Both the position numbers and the translations under genes were made by a program. From assembly GCA_900169235.1 (NCBI GenBank), contig FWCC01000167.1:1-45753 (forward strand): a DNA stretch of 45,753 nucleotides, given 5' to 3'. The notes beneath the pieces were generated by a model. The model ran no database searches, had not been told where the DNA came from, and worked only from the letters and a program-made list of their open reading frames with translations. This stretch comes from Zarea fungicola (taxonomy: Eukaryota > Ascomycota > Sordariomycetes > Hypocreales > Cordycipitaceae). This document shows, piece after piece, positions 11,506 to 22,306 of this stretch (position 1 is its first letter; each line of letters starts with the position of its first letter).

Positions 11506-13197
11506 ATGTCCTACTACGAGAACGCACAGTGGACTGCTGGCCAGGCCCAGAACAACTGGGAGCACCAGGGATCTTCGACCCCCGTCCGAACTGGTACGTT
11601 GAACCTCGAGATGACCCTTTTGGCTTCTGTCCTTATTTTTGCGCCATATTAACTAGCCCCTTCTCCAGGTGCCAGCGCTCCTCAGCCTCAGGATGACTAT
11701 GCCTTCTCCTACCAGTTTGATGGTTCGTTTCCCTTCGGCTACCCTCGATGCCTCGTTCAACCTCTTTTTTTTTCTTCTCCTGTCTTATCTTGCTCAATAC
11801 CCCTGAGTCGACAATTTTTGCCCAGCCCGCGATCCACTCGTATTCGTCGCTAACTTGACCATCTCTACAGAGGTTGATCGTGCCCACGAGAACCTTCAAA
11901 AGTCTGGCAAGGGCTATGCCATGGGCGGTCGCCGTAAGTCTCCCAATCCCTCGCGAATCTGGTCTTGTGCCTGATAGCCATGCCTCACATCCTGTATACT
12001 CATCCACTCTCATAGCAGGCCGTGCCCCCCACAGCCAAGGCAGCTCGCGCTCCCACTCGGTCAACAACTTCGACGAACCTCGCGGTCCCCCTGGCCCCAA
12101 CCTGCAAAACTTTTACGCCTCCCAAAGACATCACCAGCCTTCCCGTGGCTCCAGCGACGCCGAGCAGGTGATGCAGGCAAAGAGGCGGATGGCCGCTCAG
12201 CGCGAACGCGAACTCCGAAACCTGCATACCGAGCAGCAGTATCAAAGAAGTAGGCCCTCCCCCTCTACAGATTCGCAATTTCCATGACGGAGCATGCCAG
12301 AGAGCAAATGCCCAATATAGAGCAACACTGGCCATGAGAGTGGCACGCGCCCTTTTAAAAAATTTCTTCTCCACCCATTACGTCTGCCCGAGGCGTTACC
12401 TATTTGCGGCTTGTTTCTCATGCCCTCTTTCCAAAAGGCCAAGGGCTAGAATTGCTATATTGATTTGCACACCTTGTACTGACATGTTGGACTCCGTAGC
12501 TGTCTTGGCTGATGCCACTCAGGGAAATGCTGGGAACACTCAGGGCAATGCTACCACCAACAGCGCCGCAAGCCAGAACGGCAACAACGGTGGCGGCAAC
12601 AGCAAGCACATGTCCGAGGAGGAGACTCGTGAGCTTATTGCCCGCCAGCGTAGTGCTCTCTACGGCGAAGGCCCGTTTGCAGACAAGACTAGCTATGTTG
12701 ACGAGAGTGGCAACATTCGCAAAGGAGCTCCCGGTCCCAGCGGCGCGTCTAGCCTCCGTGGTGCCTCCCCACTTGCCTTCGACAACATTGGTCGCCCCCC
12801 TGTTGGCGATGTTGGCACTCCCACCTCGGCCAACGATCACGCCTCTGGCCAGAGCGAGATGAGCCCTCGCCCCAACAGCACCAACAGCCCCCAGAGCTCA
12901 GGCCCTAACAACAAGGTCTTTGACAATGCCGTTGGCGCCCAGAACCGTACCAACACTTCGAGCCCTACTGGTGCCTCGCCTCCTCGCGACCTTGCTCCGG
13001 GATCTAAGCCTGGCCAGCAGGGTGCTTCCGTCGCTCCAATTGGCACCCGTCCTGCTGGCACTGGAACCCCGGCAGCCAGTGCTCAGTCTAAGCGTTCTAC
13101 CACCCCTCTCGCCGCCTCCGGCGGTTGGGGTCGCGGCAATGGCGTCTGGGGCCAAGGCTCGTCTGGTCTCGGTGCCCAGGCCAGTGTTTGGGGCTAA
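11506..13197 (+). CDS. Conserved fungal protein of unknown function, Gln/Ser/Gly-rich, C-terminus SVWG
   Basis: Five exons: 11506-11593, 11669-11722, 11871-11933, 12019-12249 and 12500-13197. All junctions are GT-AG and keep frame, giving 377 aa. The N-terminus MSYYENAQWTAGQAQNNWEH is followed by a short conserved-looking stretch (YAFSYQFDEVDRAHENLQKS), a basic helical segment (EQVMQAKRRMAAQRERELRN, about residues 115-135), another helix (SEEETRELIARQRSALYGEG), then low-complexity Ser/Pro/Gly/Asn sequence ending in Trp-Gly-rich GGWGRGNGVWGQG and QASVWG. No signal peptide or membrane segment. I recall similarly organised uncharacterised proteins in other filamentous ascomycetes, especially the helical block and the Trp-Gly tail, but know no assigned function. 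The largely disordered, charged make-up would fit an RNA- or protein-binding role; that is a guess. Confidence 0.85.
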
Positions 13198-14477
13198 ATC
13201 TTATTCGCTTCCTACGCGGAGTTTCTGATAGTCTCGCCCCCCTTTTCTCATTGTTTCTTATTATATACATATACGTGTCAACTGGATGAAAGGGTGGCGC
13301 TTCAACATGGGTTTTGTACTGAAAATTTGGCGCAAGGAAAATTTGATTTGAGTATTGGTTTCCAGTTTCATAATGGAAGCCAGTATCTCAAGCGGAGCAA
13401 ACAGGATTGATCTGGAAAGTTTATTTCATCTGGCAAGGGGTTGTTACTTAATTGCGGCCTATCAGTCTGATGGCACCGTGTGGCATATATACTGGGCATA
13501 TGGGGCGATTGGGAGGATAGTTGCTGCTATAAACCAAGGATCTGGACTTGGGAGAGTCGAGACGAGGCAAGGTTTTGGCCACTCGACAGGGCATCCATTT
13601 GGGAGTTTGTTTCTTTTGGCACGGTTTTTTTAAGGAATTGGCAATTTGGAGTGGTGTTTTTCAACAGTCACGGCGCACCTTTGTCCGTGGGTGTTTTATT
13701 ACGGACAACGACTCGGCATATACTTTGGAGCGACTATACCAAAACGGTTCTTTGTATCGGCGATTGAGCGAAAGACTTTTTGGCCTCGGGACATTGAGTT
13801 GGAATTGGCGTTTGTGTCTTGGAAGCGTGCACCAATTTGTGTGCGCGTGCACGCGTTGTTTGAGGACGGCAAATCATACATACTCATACCCCCCGCGCGC
13901 GTGGATTACCGTCGGCGATGGCTTCGAAGATGGGTTTATTTATTTTCTGAAAGGCATGGGGTGTGCTGCATAAAACGCTTGGAAGGAAGTGAGGAACATT
14001 ATTGGGTTTGCAAACCGCCATGGAAGCAATTGAAGTGGAAAGGGAAGCCGCGAGCTACGCTAGGGGGTTATTGTCAAAGGATAAGGGGCATTTTCAACTC
14101 ATTTCTTTTTTTCGGTGCGTTTGGTGTTTTGACTTTCTTCTTTTTTTTACACGGTTAGTTAATGAGAGAGAGAACAAATGGGCAAGGTTTTGCAGGTGAA
14201 TTGGACGGTTGGGATTGGAGTTTTGAACTTTTCTGTTTCTTTTGCACCTCTTTCAATATTTCCCATTTTAATCAGACCGCAACTTTAAATATATTGGGAT
14301 TTTTTTTTCTTTGATTTTTCTCATAGTGGTAATTGATTTTATTGTTTTGTCAGGTCGTGATTTTTCTTCGTGTCATTCGTCTAGCTGAGTTCTACTCTAT
14401 GATGTAATAATGTACAAAAACAAAAACAATAAAATGCAAGAGGCTTTTGTCTACTTGGGCCCAAAATCGTTTTCTTT
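13198..14477. other. Convergent 3' region
   Basis: Lies between the ends of the unknown plus-strand gene and the minus-strand flavohemoglobin gene. Several overlapping plus-strand ORFs (13355-13633, 13480-13767, 13548-13973, 13646-14158) reflect low stop density in a G/T-rich stretch; their translations show no domain. T-rich runs near 14130 and 14300 fit 3' UTR sequence. Confidence 0.5.
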
Positions 14478-15887
14478 CTAAAGATCTCCAGTCGCAAACA
14501 ACTCCAGGTGCACCTTGTCCGGGTTCACACCAATCGCCTGCAAGTCGGCCCGGACCTGCACCATCCACCCGGCCGGTCCGCATAGGAAGTACTCGGCCTC
14601 CTTGTCCGCCAGCGGCAGCACTTGGTCCTTGATGAGCGCGCCCATGTTGAACCGGCCCGCGTAGTCGTAGTCGACGCCCTTGGTGTCCGACTCGACGACC
14701 TTGTCCAGAAACACCTTGGCCGTCACGCTGGCGTTGGCGTCCTGGGCGGCCTGGCGGACATGGCGGCCGTAGCAGACGGCGCTGGAGTTGCGCGCCGCGT
14801 GCACCCACGTTACCGGGCGAGCGGTGCTGGCTTGGAGGGAATCGAGGATGGAGAGGAGGGGCGTGGCGCCGACGCCGGCGGACATGAGGACCACGGGCGC
14901 CGAGGGCGCCATGGCGGAGGTGTCGAGGACGAACTCGCCGCGGGGCGGGCTGAGCTGCACCGTGTCGCCGACCCGGTAGCTCGCGTGCAGGCGGTTCCCG
15001 ACCACGCCCGCAATGTGACCCGCCGCGAGCTCCTCTTTGCCGCCGTCGCCGTCGCCGACGGCGGCGGCGAGGTTCGTGCTGCTCCCGTCGCCCTCCTTCT
15101 TGATGGTGACGCGGTAGCACGTCGAGGAGGCGGCGCCGGGGGCGGCACTGAGGCTGTACTGGCGGCTCTGCAGCAGGCCGCCCAGCTCCTCGATGGGGAT
15201 CTGAAGGCTGACATACTGGCCCGGCAGGAAGGTGGGCAGCGCCTTCTTGTCCGCCGGCTCAAGGTAGAAGCTCACCACTCCCTCGGAGACGTCCTCCTTT
15301 TTCACAATGGTAAAGTCGCGCCAGGTCTGCCAGTCCTTGGCGTCACGGTAGAGCTGCTTCTCGCGGTTGATAAAGACGTCAGCGAGCTGGGCGTAGGCGG
15401 CCTTCCATGCGTCGGCCACGTCGTCGGTGAGCGCATCGCCGAGGACCTGGGCAAAGGCGCCGACGAGGTGCTTCCCGACAATGGCGTACTGCTCAGGCTG
15501 GACAAAGAGGGAGGCGTGCTTGTGGGCGATGCGCTCGACGGCGTGGTGCAGCTTGGGCAGGTCGTCAATGTAGGAGGCGTAGGCGAAGACGGAGGCGGCG
15601 AGGGCGGCCTGCTGCGCACCGGTGGCCTGGTTACGGAGGGAAAAGTAGTTTTGGAGCTGTGGGTTGGCGGCGAGGAGGTTTGTGTAAAAGGTCTTTGTGA
15701 TGACCTCGCCGTGTTGTTTGAGGATGGGTACGGTGGATTTGACAATGGCGATTTGGGATTGAGTCAGAGCGGCGGCAGCCATGGCGTTAGAAGTGTGGAA
15801 TAAGGAACAAGAGGAGGCGGGGGGACGGAAAGGCTGCTGGAGGGTTGATTTGAGGGTGCGACGAGTTAGAGGACTGAGGCGAAACAT
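14478..15887 (-). CDS. YHB1: Flavohemoglobin (nitric oxide dioxygenase) with mitochondrial-type presequence
   Basis: Single exon, 469 aa from the ATG at 15887. The frame runs further upstream but has no ATG there (the apparent earlier start is GTG). Order: Arg/Ser/Thr-rich, acid-free residues 1-35 resembling a mitochondrial targeting peptide; globin domain 36-175 with Tyr68 (B10), Gln92 (E7) and proximal His124 in AHKHASL; FAD domain with RQYSLSA; NAD domain with SAGVGATPLLS and YFLCGPAGWM; conserved end HLELFATGD. Family role: NO + O2 + NAD(P)H to nitrate, detoxifying nitric oxide. A second in-frame ATG at 15782 gives a start exactly at the globin domain (434 aa) with a better context (G at -3, G at +4) than the first (T at -3), so a cytosolic form by leaky scanning is possible. 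A Gly/Asp/Ala-rich insertion of about 20 residues sits in the FAD domain after RVTIKKEGDG. Confidence 0.96.
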   Translation of the reverse strand: MFRLSPLTRRTLKSTLQQPFRPPASSCSLFHTSNAMAAAALTQSQIAIVKSTVPILKQHGEVITKTFYTNLLAANPQLQNYFSLRNQATGAQQAALAASVFAYASYIDDLPKLHHAVERIAHKHASLFVQPEQYAIVGKHLVGAFAQVLGDALTDDVADAWKAAYAQLADVFINREKQLYRDAKDWQTWRDFTIVKKEDVSEGVVSFYLEPADKKALPTFLPGQYVSLQIPIEELGGLLQSRQYSLSAAPGAASSTCYRVTIKKEGDGSSTNLAAAVGDGDGGKEELAAGHIAGVVGNRLHASYRVGDTVQLSPPRGEFVLDTSAMAPSAPVVLMSAGVGATPLLSILDSLQASTARPVTWVHAARNSSAVCYGRHVRQAAQDANASVTAKVFLDKVVESDTKGVDYDYAGRFNMGALIKDQVLPLADKEAEYFLCGPAGWMVQVRADLQAIGVNPDKVHLELFATGDL

Positions 15888-18800
15888 GTAGATTATGACG
15901 TATTTCAGTTTTGGTTGTGTAAGTGGATGAGGGTTGTAATTGAGTGGTATAAGTTCAGATCGAGTTGTGAGATGGGGTGAAGCCACGATATTTGTGCCGG
16001 GAAACTAAGAAAGATCTATATCTATATATATACTTTTACAAATACGAAAACAAATAGCCGCCATGAACGACCGGAGATGCAAAAATCTACATGTGAAATA
16101 AAACGTAGTTGGGCAATAAGACGGAAAGGACCCATGCCGGTCTATGCCAATCAGAAGTGCCTGAAAGGTAATTTACCACCTCTGCCGAAGGCTTTAGACC
16201 CGGAGTCTGAATCAATTGACAAATACTTAAATTACAACCTTGGGCGAGGTTAAAAAAAAGTGCGACGTCAAACGTGCAAGAGTGGGCTGATTTGTGGTCG
16301 GCTTTGTGGAGTCACGGAGAGGCGCGAGGCACCAAAGCCGGCTCGACTCGGGATGATGCCGTCTACAGTTTGTAAAACGGAACAAAAGCGTAGGTGGCGT
16401 GGTTTTCTTGTCCTAATGAGGCATTTTCTACAGTGTCTAGTAATTATGCAGGTGTCTCATTTCTTATGATTATTTTTTTAATAATTTTTTTACTTTTGAG
16501 TCAAGAGTGGAAAATATGCGATGGGTTTACCCGCAAATCTCCGATTAGGATTGAGCATCTCCGGGGAGATGTCTCACAAGCAAAGACAACGTCAGCTCAC
16601 ATTTGACATGAGTGGGCTTTTTGCGTTCAAGGTGGAACAGGAACATGCTCGAAAGAAACAGGGTGTTGTGGAACACGCCGGGATATCCTTATTCATTTTT
16701 TAGTTAGCTACTCGAACGTTGGCTTTTGCTTCAACCTTTGTCCAGTTGAGCCGCATTAGCTAGCGGCTGTTCTGTTCCAGCACACAACTTAGATAGCAGG
16801 GATTGGCGGGAACTAGTTAAGCTCTAGTACGCATCCAGGAACATAATAAACGCCAATAGAAATTGAGGTCAACGCGGATGCTTCGAGGAAAGCGGGATAC
16901 TGTCATATTGACGCAACTTGTTTTTATCGTGGTATTACAATTGAATTCATATACCAGTATCAACTATATTACCCATGTAACCTCAATTCTATGTCCTATT
17001 GCCTCTCTGGCAGGATGGTACAACTCTGCATATGCTCGGCCCTTTAGAATTCCAAATCAAAGCGATCTACAGCTCAGTCAACCCCATAGTTGGAAGGTAA
17101 TGAAGGCCAGTTAATAGCAAGAGCACCAAAAAAAAAAGGCCCAGTATGCGGAGCCACTCCAGTACTATTTTTTTCTGCTGACCGGAGACGGCCCTGCATC
17201 GGCAACCCGTGGGCCATCTCGTCGGAGACTAAACTGCTTTGGAAAAGTTCCATCCATGACATCTGTTTACGAACCGGATCCATGCAAGAAAATCACAAAC
17301 AATAATAAAAGACAGCTGTGCGAAAAATGTGAATCCCTTGTGGAGCGCGAAGCTTGCCCGCTGTTATGACACAACTATTCAACCATATTGAGAATTGCCA
17401 ACTAAACCTTATGCATAATTTCTTCCTGGTGCCTCAACATACTGCCTCAGTCGTGCGATCCAAAATTATGTACCCTACCAAGGAACCGCTGTCATTACTG
17501 GCTTGAGTGCTAGGTTGGCCGTGAAAGAAACGATCTACCGGCTCACATGTGAAGAGAATACAGCATTATTCAAGAGATTTCATGGAATTCGGTGTATCGC
17601 GAAATATAAACGCAGTGTTCAAGGACTGCAACATTGCAATTGCCTGTGCGGATACTAGATGCGACCCAACGAACGAACGGCAATTGCAATTCCCTTGCAG
17701 CCATTTAAACCAAAACGGGCTCACCAGCATCTCTTTAACCGGACGCCATCAGAATAACGACCAGAGAGCCTACTTGAATGAAATTTTGCTTGCTGTCCAA
17801 GACAAGACGCTCGAAGGCACGGCGTTGAAACAAGGGGGTGCGTCTGGAAGTAACAAGTTAGCTGCGGACCAGCTCACCTTTTCACAAGTCGCCAATAGGG
17901 ATCGTAATGGCAACATTCAAGCGCATATGACTGCAACAAATGATATCACCACGCGGAAACAAAGGGAAACTCTGCGATCGTTGGTCTGCTTCAGAGTGCC
18001 GCGTTCTCGGGGCGATTCCCGCCGTCGACGGTCTTCTTGCGAAACCCTTTGATTTTACTTGCCCCGGAATCAGTTTATCATTCCAGTTTGAAATGTTAAT
18101 CGACTTCCAGGAAGAGGGATGTACAGGTGGCCAGGTTCCGTGGCCAACAGCAGGGTCCAACATTGATGCAGGCTAACGCTGACAGGGCGAGAACGAAGCC
18201 AGGGACCAGTACAGCGAGTAATGGAGACAGAAGCCAACCATGCTGATGGTAGATATCCGTGCTCTCTCCGAATCTGAGAGTTCTCCATAAGGCCATGCCA
18301 CACGTTTAAACGCGACGCAATGCCGTTTAGAGAACTCTCATTTTGTAACACAACAATGCCGACGAACCGGTGTCTCGTGGCTTCTTGAATTCAAGAGACT
18401 ACACTGCACTGCTGAGATCACAGCCCATCCTCCACCGTTACCTCACGTTCACCCGCAGCCAGTTGCACAGCATCATTGCATGTATTTGGTCTAGTTCAAA
18501 GTGGTTTTTTGGTGTACAAGTACATAATACAACGCCCAAATCCAGGCGTACAAAAATTGTGTATAAAAAAAGCAAACGCTATGCCCCTAAAGTTAGCCTG
18601 ATGGAAAGTCTCATCGTCTTTCCTTTTTTTCCAGTCATGTTTTCCCTCCCAGGGCAAAGTTCAAGTATGTATGTAGATCGACGCCAGGAGTTTTCTTGTC
18701 AGGTTTTGCCTCGTTCTCCTTCCCTGTAGATCAAAATCGAATCGTGGTAGTCCGTTGTGGCCGGTGTTCGCTCTCCAAAAATGTCTATTCAATTCGTGAT

Positions 18801-18894
18801 TTTTTATGGAATCAGTGGTGTGGTGATGTGTCTGTTTGTGCGTCCAATGCTCTTCTCTTTCGTCATTCGAGATCAAATTTTGTGTTGTTACATT
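15888..18894. other. Spacer between the flavohemoglobin gene and TIM17
   Basis: About 3 kb. The left end is the flavohemoglobin promoter, with a TA-rich run at 16018-16032. The right end is the TIM17 3' flank. ORFs at 17549-18052 (starts at GTG, 167 codons) and 18070-18351 (minus) show no recognisable domain and lack convincing starts; I see no splice arrangement that makes a known protein. Confidence 0.5.
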
Positions 18895-19526
18895 TTATGC
18901 GATGGCAGGGTTCTCAGCAGGCATTGGGGGAGCCTAAATTTTGGAAGAAGAATTGTTAGCAAAACTGGAGCAGTTTCTCCCCTCCGTCGCCAAAAAAGCG
19001 CCTTACCTCTTGCTTCGTGCTACCAGCCATCATCTTGCCAAAGGCGATACCGACACCCTCAATGACGGCCAGCAGCACAGCGCAGCCAATGGCGCCATTG
19101 CGCGCCGACTTGTAGCCACCGCGCATGGCCAGCGAGCCGCCCGTCAGGAAACCGGCCGTAATGGCATTCCAGGGATCCTCCTTCTGGCGGATGCCCTTGA
19201 CCGTGCAGTCGAATGTGCTGAAGAGACCACCCCAGACACCAAAGTTGCCGCCGAGTACGGGCGCGCGCATCTTGATGGCCGTCAGCGCGCCGATTCGTCT
19301 TTCGCCATACGGACTGTTGCGGAAACCCTTGATGCCGTGCCAAATGGTACCACCGATGGCCTATTATGACCCTGAGTTAGCTACTACTTCACCAGACTCT
19401 TCTCAACTTGTGTCGCTCATGCGCCCACGACCGCAAAGAATGAAAACGTACACCCATGGAAAAGGCACCGCCGAAATCGTTCAGGATAACCCAGGGGCAG
19501 GGGTCTCGTCCGTGATCCATCGCCAT
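18895..19526 (-). CDS. TIM17: Mitochondrial import inner membrane translocase subunit Tim17
   Basis: Three exons on the minus strand: 19452-19526, 19007-19360 and 18895-18933 (introns 91 and 73 nt, GT-AG) give 155 aa. Exon 1 encodes the invariant [18 protein letters not shown]; exon 2 carries the Tim17/22/23 core with [38 protein letters not shown] and [20 protein letters not shown], with the four hydrophobic segments expected; exon 3 adds the short tail [12 protein letters not shown]. The start at 19526 (MAMDHGRD) has A at -3 and G at +4; the ATG two codons later is the alternative. Known role: core of the TIM23 complex that moves presequence proteins across the mitochondrial inner membrane. 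Left unspliced, exon 2 reads into an intronic extension ending [15 protein letters not shown], which is not part of the protein. Confidence 0.97.
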
Positions 19527-19995
19527 CTTGGAGAAGGTGTGAAAAGTATTATTATTAAGGGAAAGATAAAGTCGGTAGTACAGAAAAGGACAGGGACGAA
19601 GGAGAAGACGACAAGAGCAAAAGGGCCGTGTGCTGCTTGGCCGAAAGGGAGAGAGTGGATTTGGCTATCTATGAAGCTCCATATGACGGAACAGATTCTT
19701 TTTCCTTCTCTCCTGGGCATCCCGAAACACGTGACTCGCCTTTTTTTTTTTTACTCACCCCTGGCTGCCGGGCCGGTGTCGGGTGGGGCTACCAATTACC
19801 CTTTTGGGAAGTAACCAAAAGTGGATGTAAATGGCAAATACGGCATTGTAAGAGAGCATTAAAACCAACTTAGATTGATAAGAGAAGAAATGGCCTGTAT
19901 TTACCTTACAGTTCATGCATTAATAAGCTCTATTTGGCTCGAATCACTCTCCCCATCTCTGAGTGCCTTCAAATCCGACACAAACGGAAACACGT
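19527..19995. other. TIM17 promoter / permease 3' flank
   Basis: A 469-bp spacer between two genes transcribed leftward. It contains a T-tract at 19740-19752 and no coding signal. The TIM17 leader is the part next to 19527. Confidence 0.5.
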
Positions 19996-21663
19996 TTATG
20001 CCAGCCAAAACCAGATCCTCTCCAGAAAGTTTCTGGGTTTCTGGACCACCCATGTCCCCTCCAGTCGATCAATCTCTGCCTTGCCTGACCATAGATCCAT
20101 CTCGGCTAGTGGTACAAACTGACTCTTCTTCACCAGTTTATACCCGAAAAACAAACCCAAAAAGATGGGAATATCAATGTACGGTGGTAGAAAAGACTTG
20201 GCCGAAAACTTTCCCGGAAAGAAGGCGTCGAATCCATTGAAAAATGCAATAAACAGGCAAAATACAATGGCAAAATACGCCAGGAAAGGCTGCATTGGCG
20301 ATTTGTACGGCAATGTATCGCGGTCCACGTCGTGGTGGCGGAGACCTTGGTAGAAGCGCAGATACGTAAATGCCACGCTCGCCCAAACGATGAGCGTGCT
20401 CACCGCAGACAGGTTACTGATCCAGAAAAACACCTCGGCGGATGCATTGTTGACATTCAGGTAGACGAGCAGGGAGATGGCCGTCGTGGCGGCGACGCAG
20501 GCATACGGCACGCCAAAGCGCTCAAACTTGAGGATAGATGGTGCCTTGCCATCGAGAGCCGCCGAGTAGAGCACGCGCGTCGAGGCGTAAAAGAAGGAAT
20601 TGCCCGCAGACCAGGCCGAAGTGAGGATGACGCCGTTGATGATGCCCGGCAGCGTCTTGATGCCAGCATTCCCAATCGCAATGACAAAGGGGCTCTGCTT
20701 TGCACCGGGTGCCGAGGAACTAATGGCATTCAGGAGCTTCTCATCCTGGGACGAAACACAGAGGCCGACAAGGAAAATGGCGAGCACGTAAAAGAGAAGA
20801 ATGCGCCAAAACACGCGGCGGACTGCCTTGGGAATGTTGCGGCGCGGGTTCTCCGTCTCGCCCGAGGCTACTACCACCATTTCGCTGCCACCATAGGAAA
20901 AAGTCGCCTGGATAAACACTTTCCAAAAGGCCAGAAATCTACCCAGCGAGCCACTTTCCAGATATTCATTCATGGGACCCGGGTGTTTCCAGTACCGAAA
21001 CCCAATGGCGTCGCCTGACGGTGAGGCGCCCACGGTAATGATGAACATGAGAAGAATGAGTCCAACAATCGTCGTCAGCTTAATGGCGCCAAACACAAAC
21101 TCGGCCTCGCCATAGAAGCGCACCGGCAGGCAATTCACTAGCACTATGGCGGCCAAGAAGACGGTAATCAGCGCCACTTTGGGCACGTTGTTGGGCCAGT
21201 AGTCTATGATGACGGCGCAGACGGTAATTTCGATGGGCACGCCAATCGCAAACTGATACCAATAGTTCCAGCCCAGGGTGAAGCCCAGCGCCGGGTCGAC
21301 ATAGCGAGTCGCAAAGACGGAAACTGCGCCGGGAATGGGCAGCCATGCCGCCATCTCGCCGAGGCAGTTGATGACACAGTACAGGTTGAATCCCGTTATG
21401 GCGTAGGAGATGAAAGCGGACAGCGGGCCGGCGAGCGAGAGCACCTGGCCGCTGCCAACAAAGAGACCAGTCCCAATAGCACCGGAGAGGGCGAGGAACT
21501 GGACATGGCGAGATTTGAGCTTGCGATCCAGTGTGCCAATGTGGCGTTGCTCCTGTGCATCAAACTTGGCGGCGCCGCCATCATCGACATTAATGGTGCC
21601 ATGTGTGACGGTTAGATGTATGGCGTCTTGGTGCTGCGCTTCTGTGTCTACTTCGTGGCTCAT
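19996..21663 (-). CDS. Amino-acid permease (APC superfamily, YAT family)
   Basis: Intronless, 555 aa, ATG at 21663. A hydrophilic N-tail of about 45 residues is followed by about 12 hydrophobic segments. Family signatures: DRKLKSRHVQFLALSGAIGT at the start of TM1 with the substrate-binding GAIGTGLFVGSG; NYWYQFAIGVPIEITV; the loop SGETENPRRNIPKAVRRVFW; and SNLSAVSTLIVW. Plasma-membrane proton-coupled amino-acid uptake is the family role; resemblance is to the general/proline-type permeases, but substrate cannot be read from the sequence. Upstream of the start are GATAA at 21953-21957 and GATAAG (minus strand, 22024-22029), possible sites for an AreA-type nitrogen regulator; such short motifs also occur by chance. 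Confidence 0.93.
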   Translation of the reverse strand: MSHEVDTEAQHQDAIHLTVTHGTINVDDGGAAKFDAQEQRHIGTLDRKLKSRHVQFLALSGAIGTGLFVGSGQVLSLAGPLSAFISYAITGFNLYCVINCLGEMAAWLPIPGAVSVFATRYVDPALGFTLGWNYWYQFAIGVPIEITVCAVIIDYWPNNVPKVALITVFLAAIVLVNCLPVRFYGEAEFVFGAIKLTTIVGLILLMFIITVGASPSGDAIGFRYWKHPGPMNEYLESGSLGRFLAFWKVFIQATFSYGGSEMVVVASGETENPRRNIPKAVRRVFWRILLFYVLAIFLVGLCVSSQDEKLLNAISSSAPGAKQSPFVIAIGNAGIKTLPGIINGVILTSAWSAGNSFFYASTRVLYSAALDGKAPSILKFERFGVPYACVAATTAISLLVYLNVNNASAEVFFWISNLSAVSTLIVWASVAFTYLRFYQGLRHHDVDRDTLPYKSPMQPFLAYFAIVFCLFIAFFNGFDAFFPGKFSAKSFLPPYIDIPIFLGLFFGYKLVKKSQFVPLAEMDLWSGKAEIDRLEGTWVVQKPRNFLERIWFWLA

Positions 21664-22306
21664 ATTGACGGATGAATGTTGGGAGCTGGGAGGTGAGAGC
21701 TGGGAGGTGAGAGAGTGGCGAATTTGAACCCAAAGAAACCAGTAGGAGCTTGACGGATATATGTATCATCGCCTTAGGGGGCAATCTAGGCATCACAATC
21801 CTTACTGGACTTATTAGGGCCTTTGTTCTTGTCCCAGAAATCCCCATGCGCGGGGCAGCGTAGATCCCCCGCATAACACGAGCCAAGGACAACTTAATGC
21901 AGATGTGACCCCCAAAGACTATTAGTTAGTGCCAGCCACAAATCATTCTGTGGATAAATGGTGAGATATTTCTCTTGTCATTTCAGCGTGTTGACCGGTT
22001 TGCGATACGGCAGTTGTGTAGCTCTTATCAGCATAGACCCCAGACTGTTGTGCTCGGAGAATCGGCGTATTTACAAGCGAAACTATCCACTCCAACATAG
22101 TGGTGGATCTCGGCTCTCAGCCACACCAACTTCTACTTGTCCAAGACTTGCTTCAGCATCTAATTAAACTGCGTTTTCTCATCGGGCTATTGGCAGAGTC
22201 GAAGAAGTTTTGCATATTCATGGCGGGTGAACGGGTCGGATTGGCATTGAAAGAAACGCTGACCAGCTGCACAGCTGATGCCCCAGATTTTGGTTTCAGA
22301 TCACTT
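21664..22306. other. Permease promoter / Snf7-like gene 3' flank
   Basis: A 643-bp spacer between two leftward genes. It contains the two GATA-type motifs noted for the permease. No ORF here looks coding. Confidence 0.5.

Noticed and set aside
13355..14158. Overlapping plus-strand ORFs after the unknown gene
   Set aside because: Several frames are open at once because stops are scarce; no domain, no splice logic, and position fits 3' UTR.
14622..15803. 393-codon plus-strand ORF across the flavohemoglobin gene
   Set aside because: Antisense shadow of a GC-rich coding sequence whose minus-strand product is unmistakable.
17549..18052. 167-codon plus-strand ORF
   Set aside because: Starts at GTG, no domain, low-complexity Arg-rich end; could not be supported as a gene.
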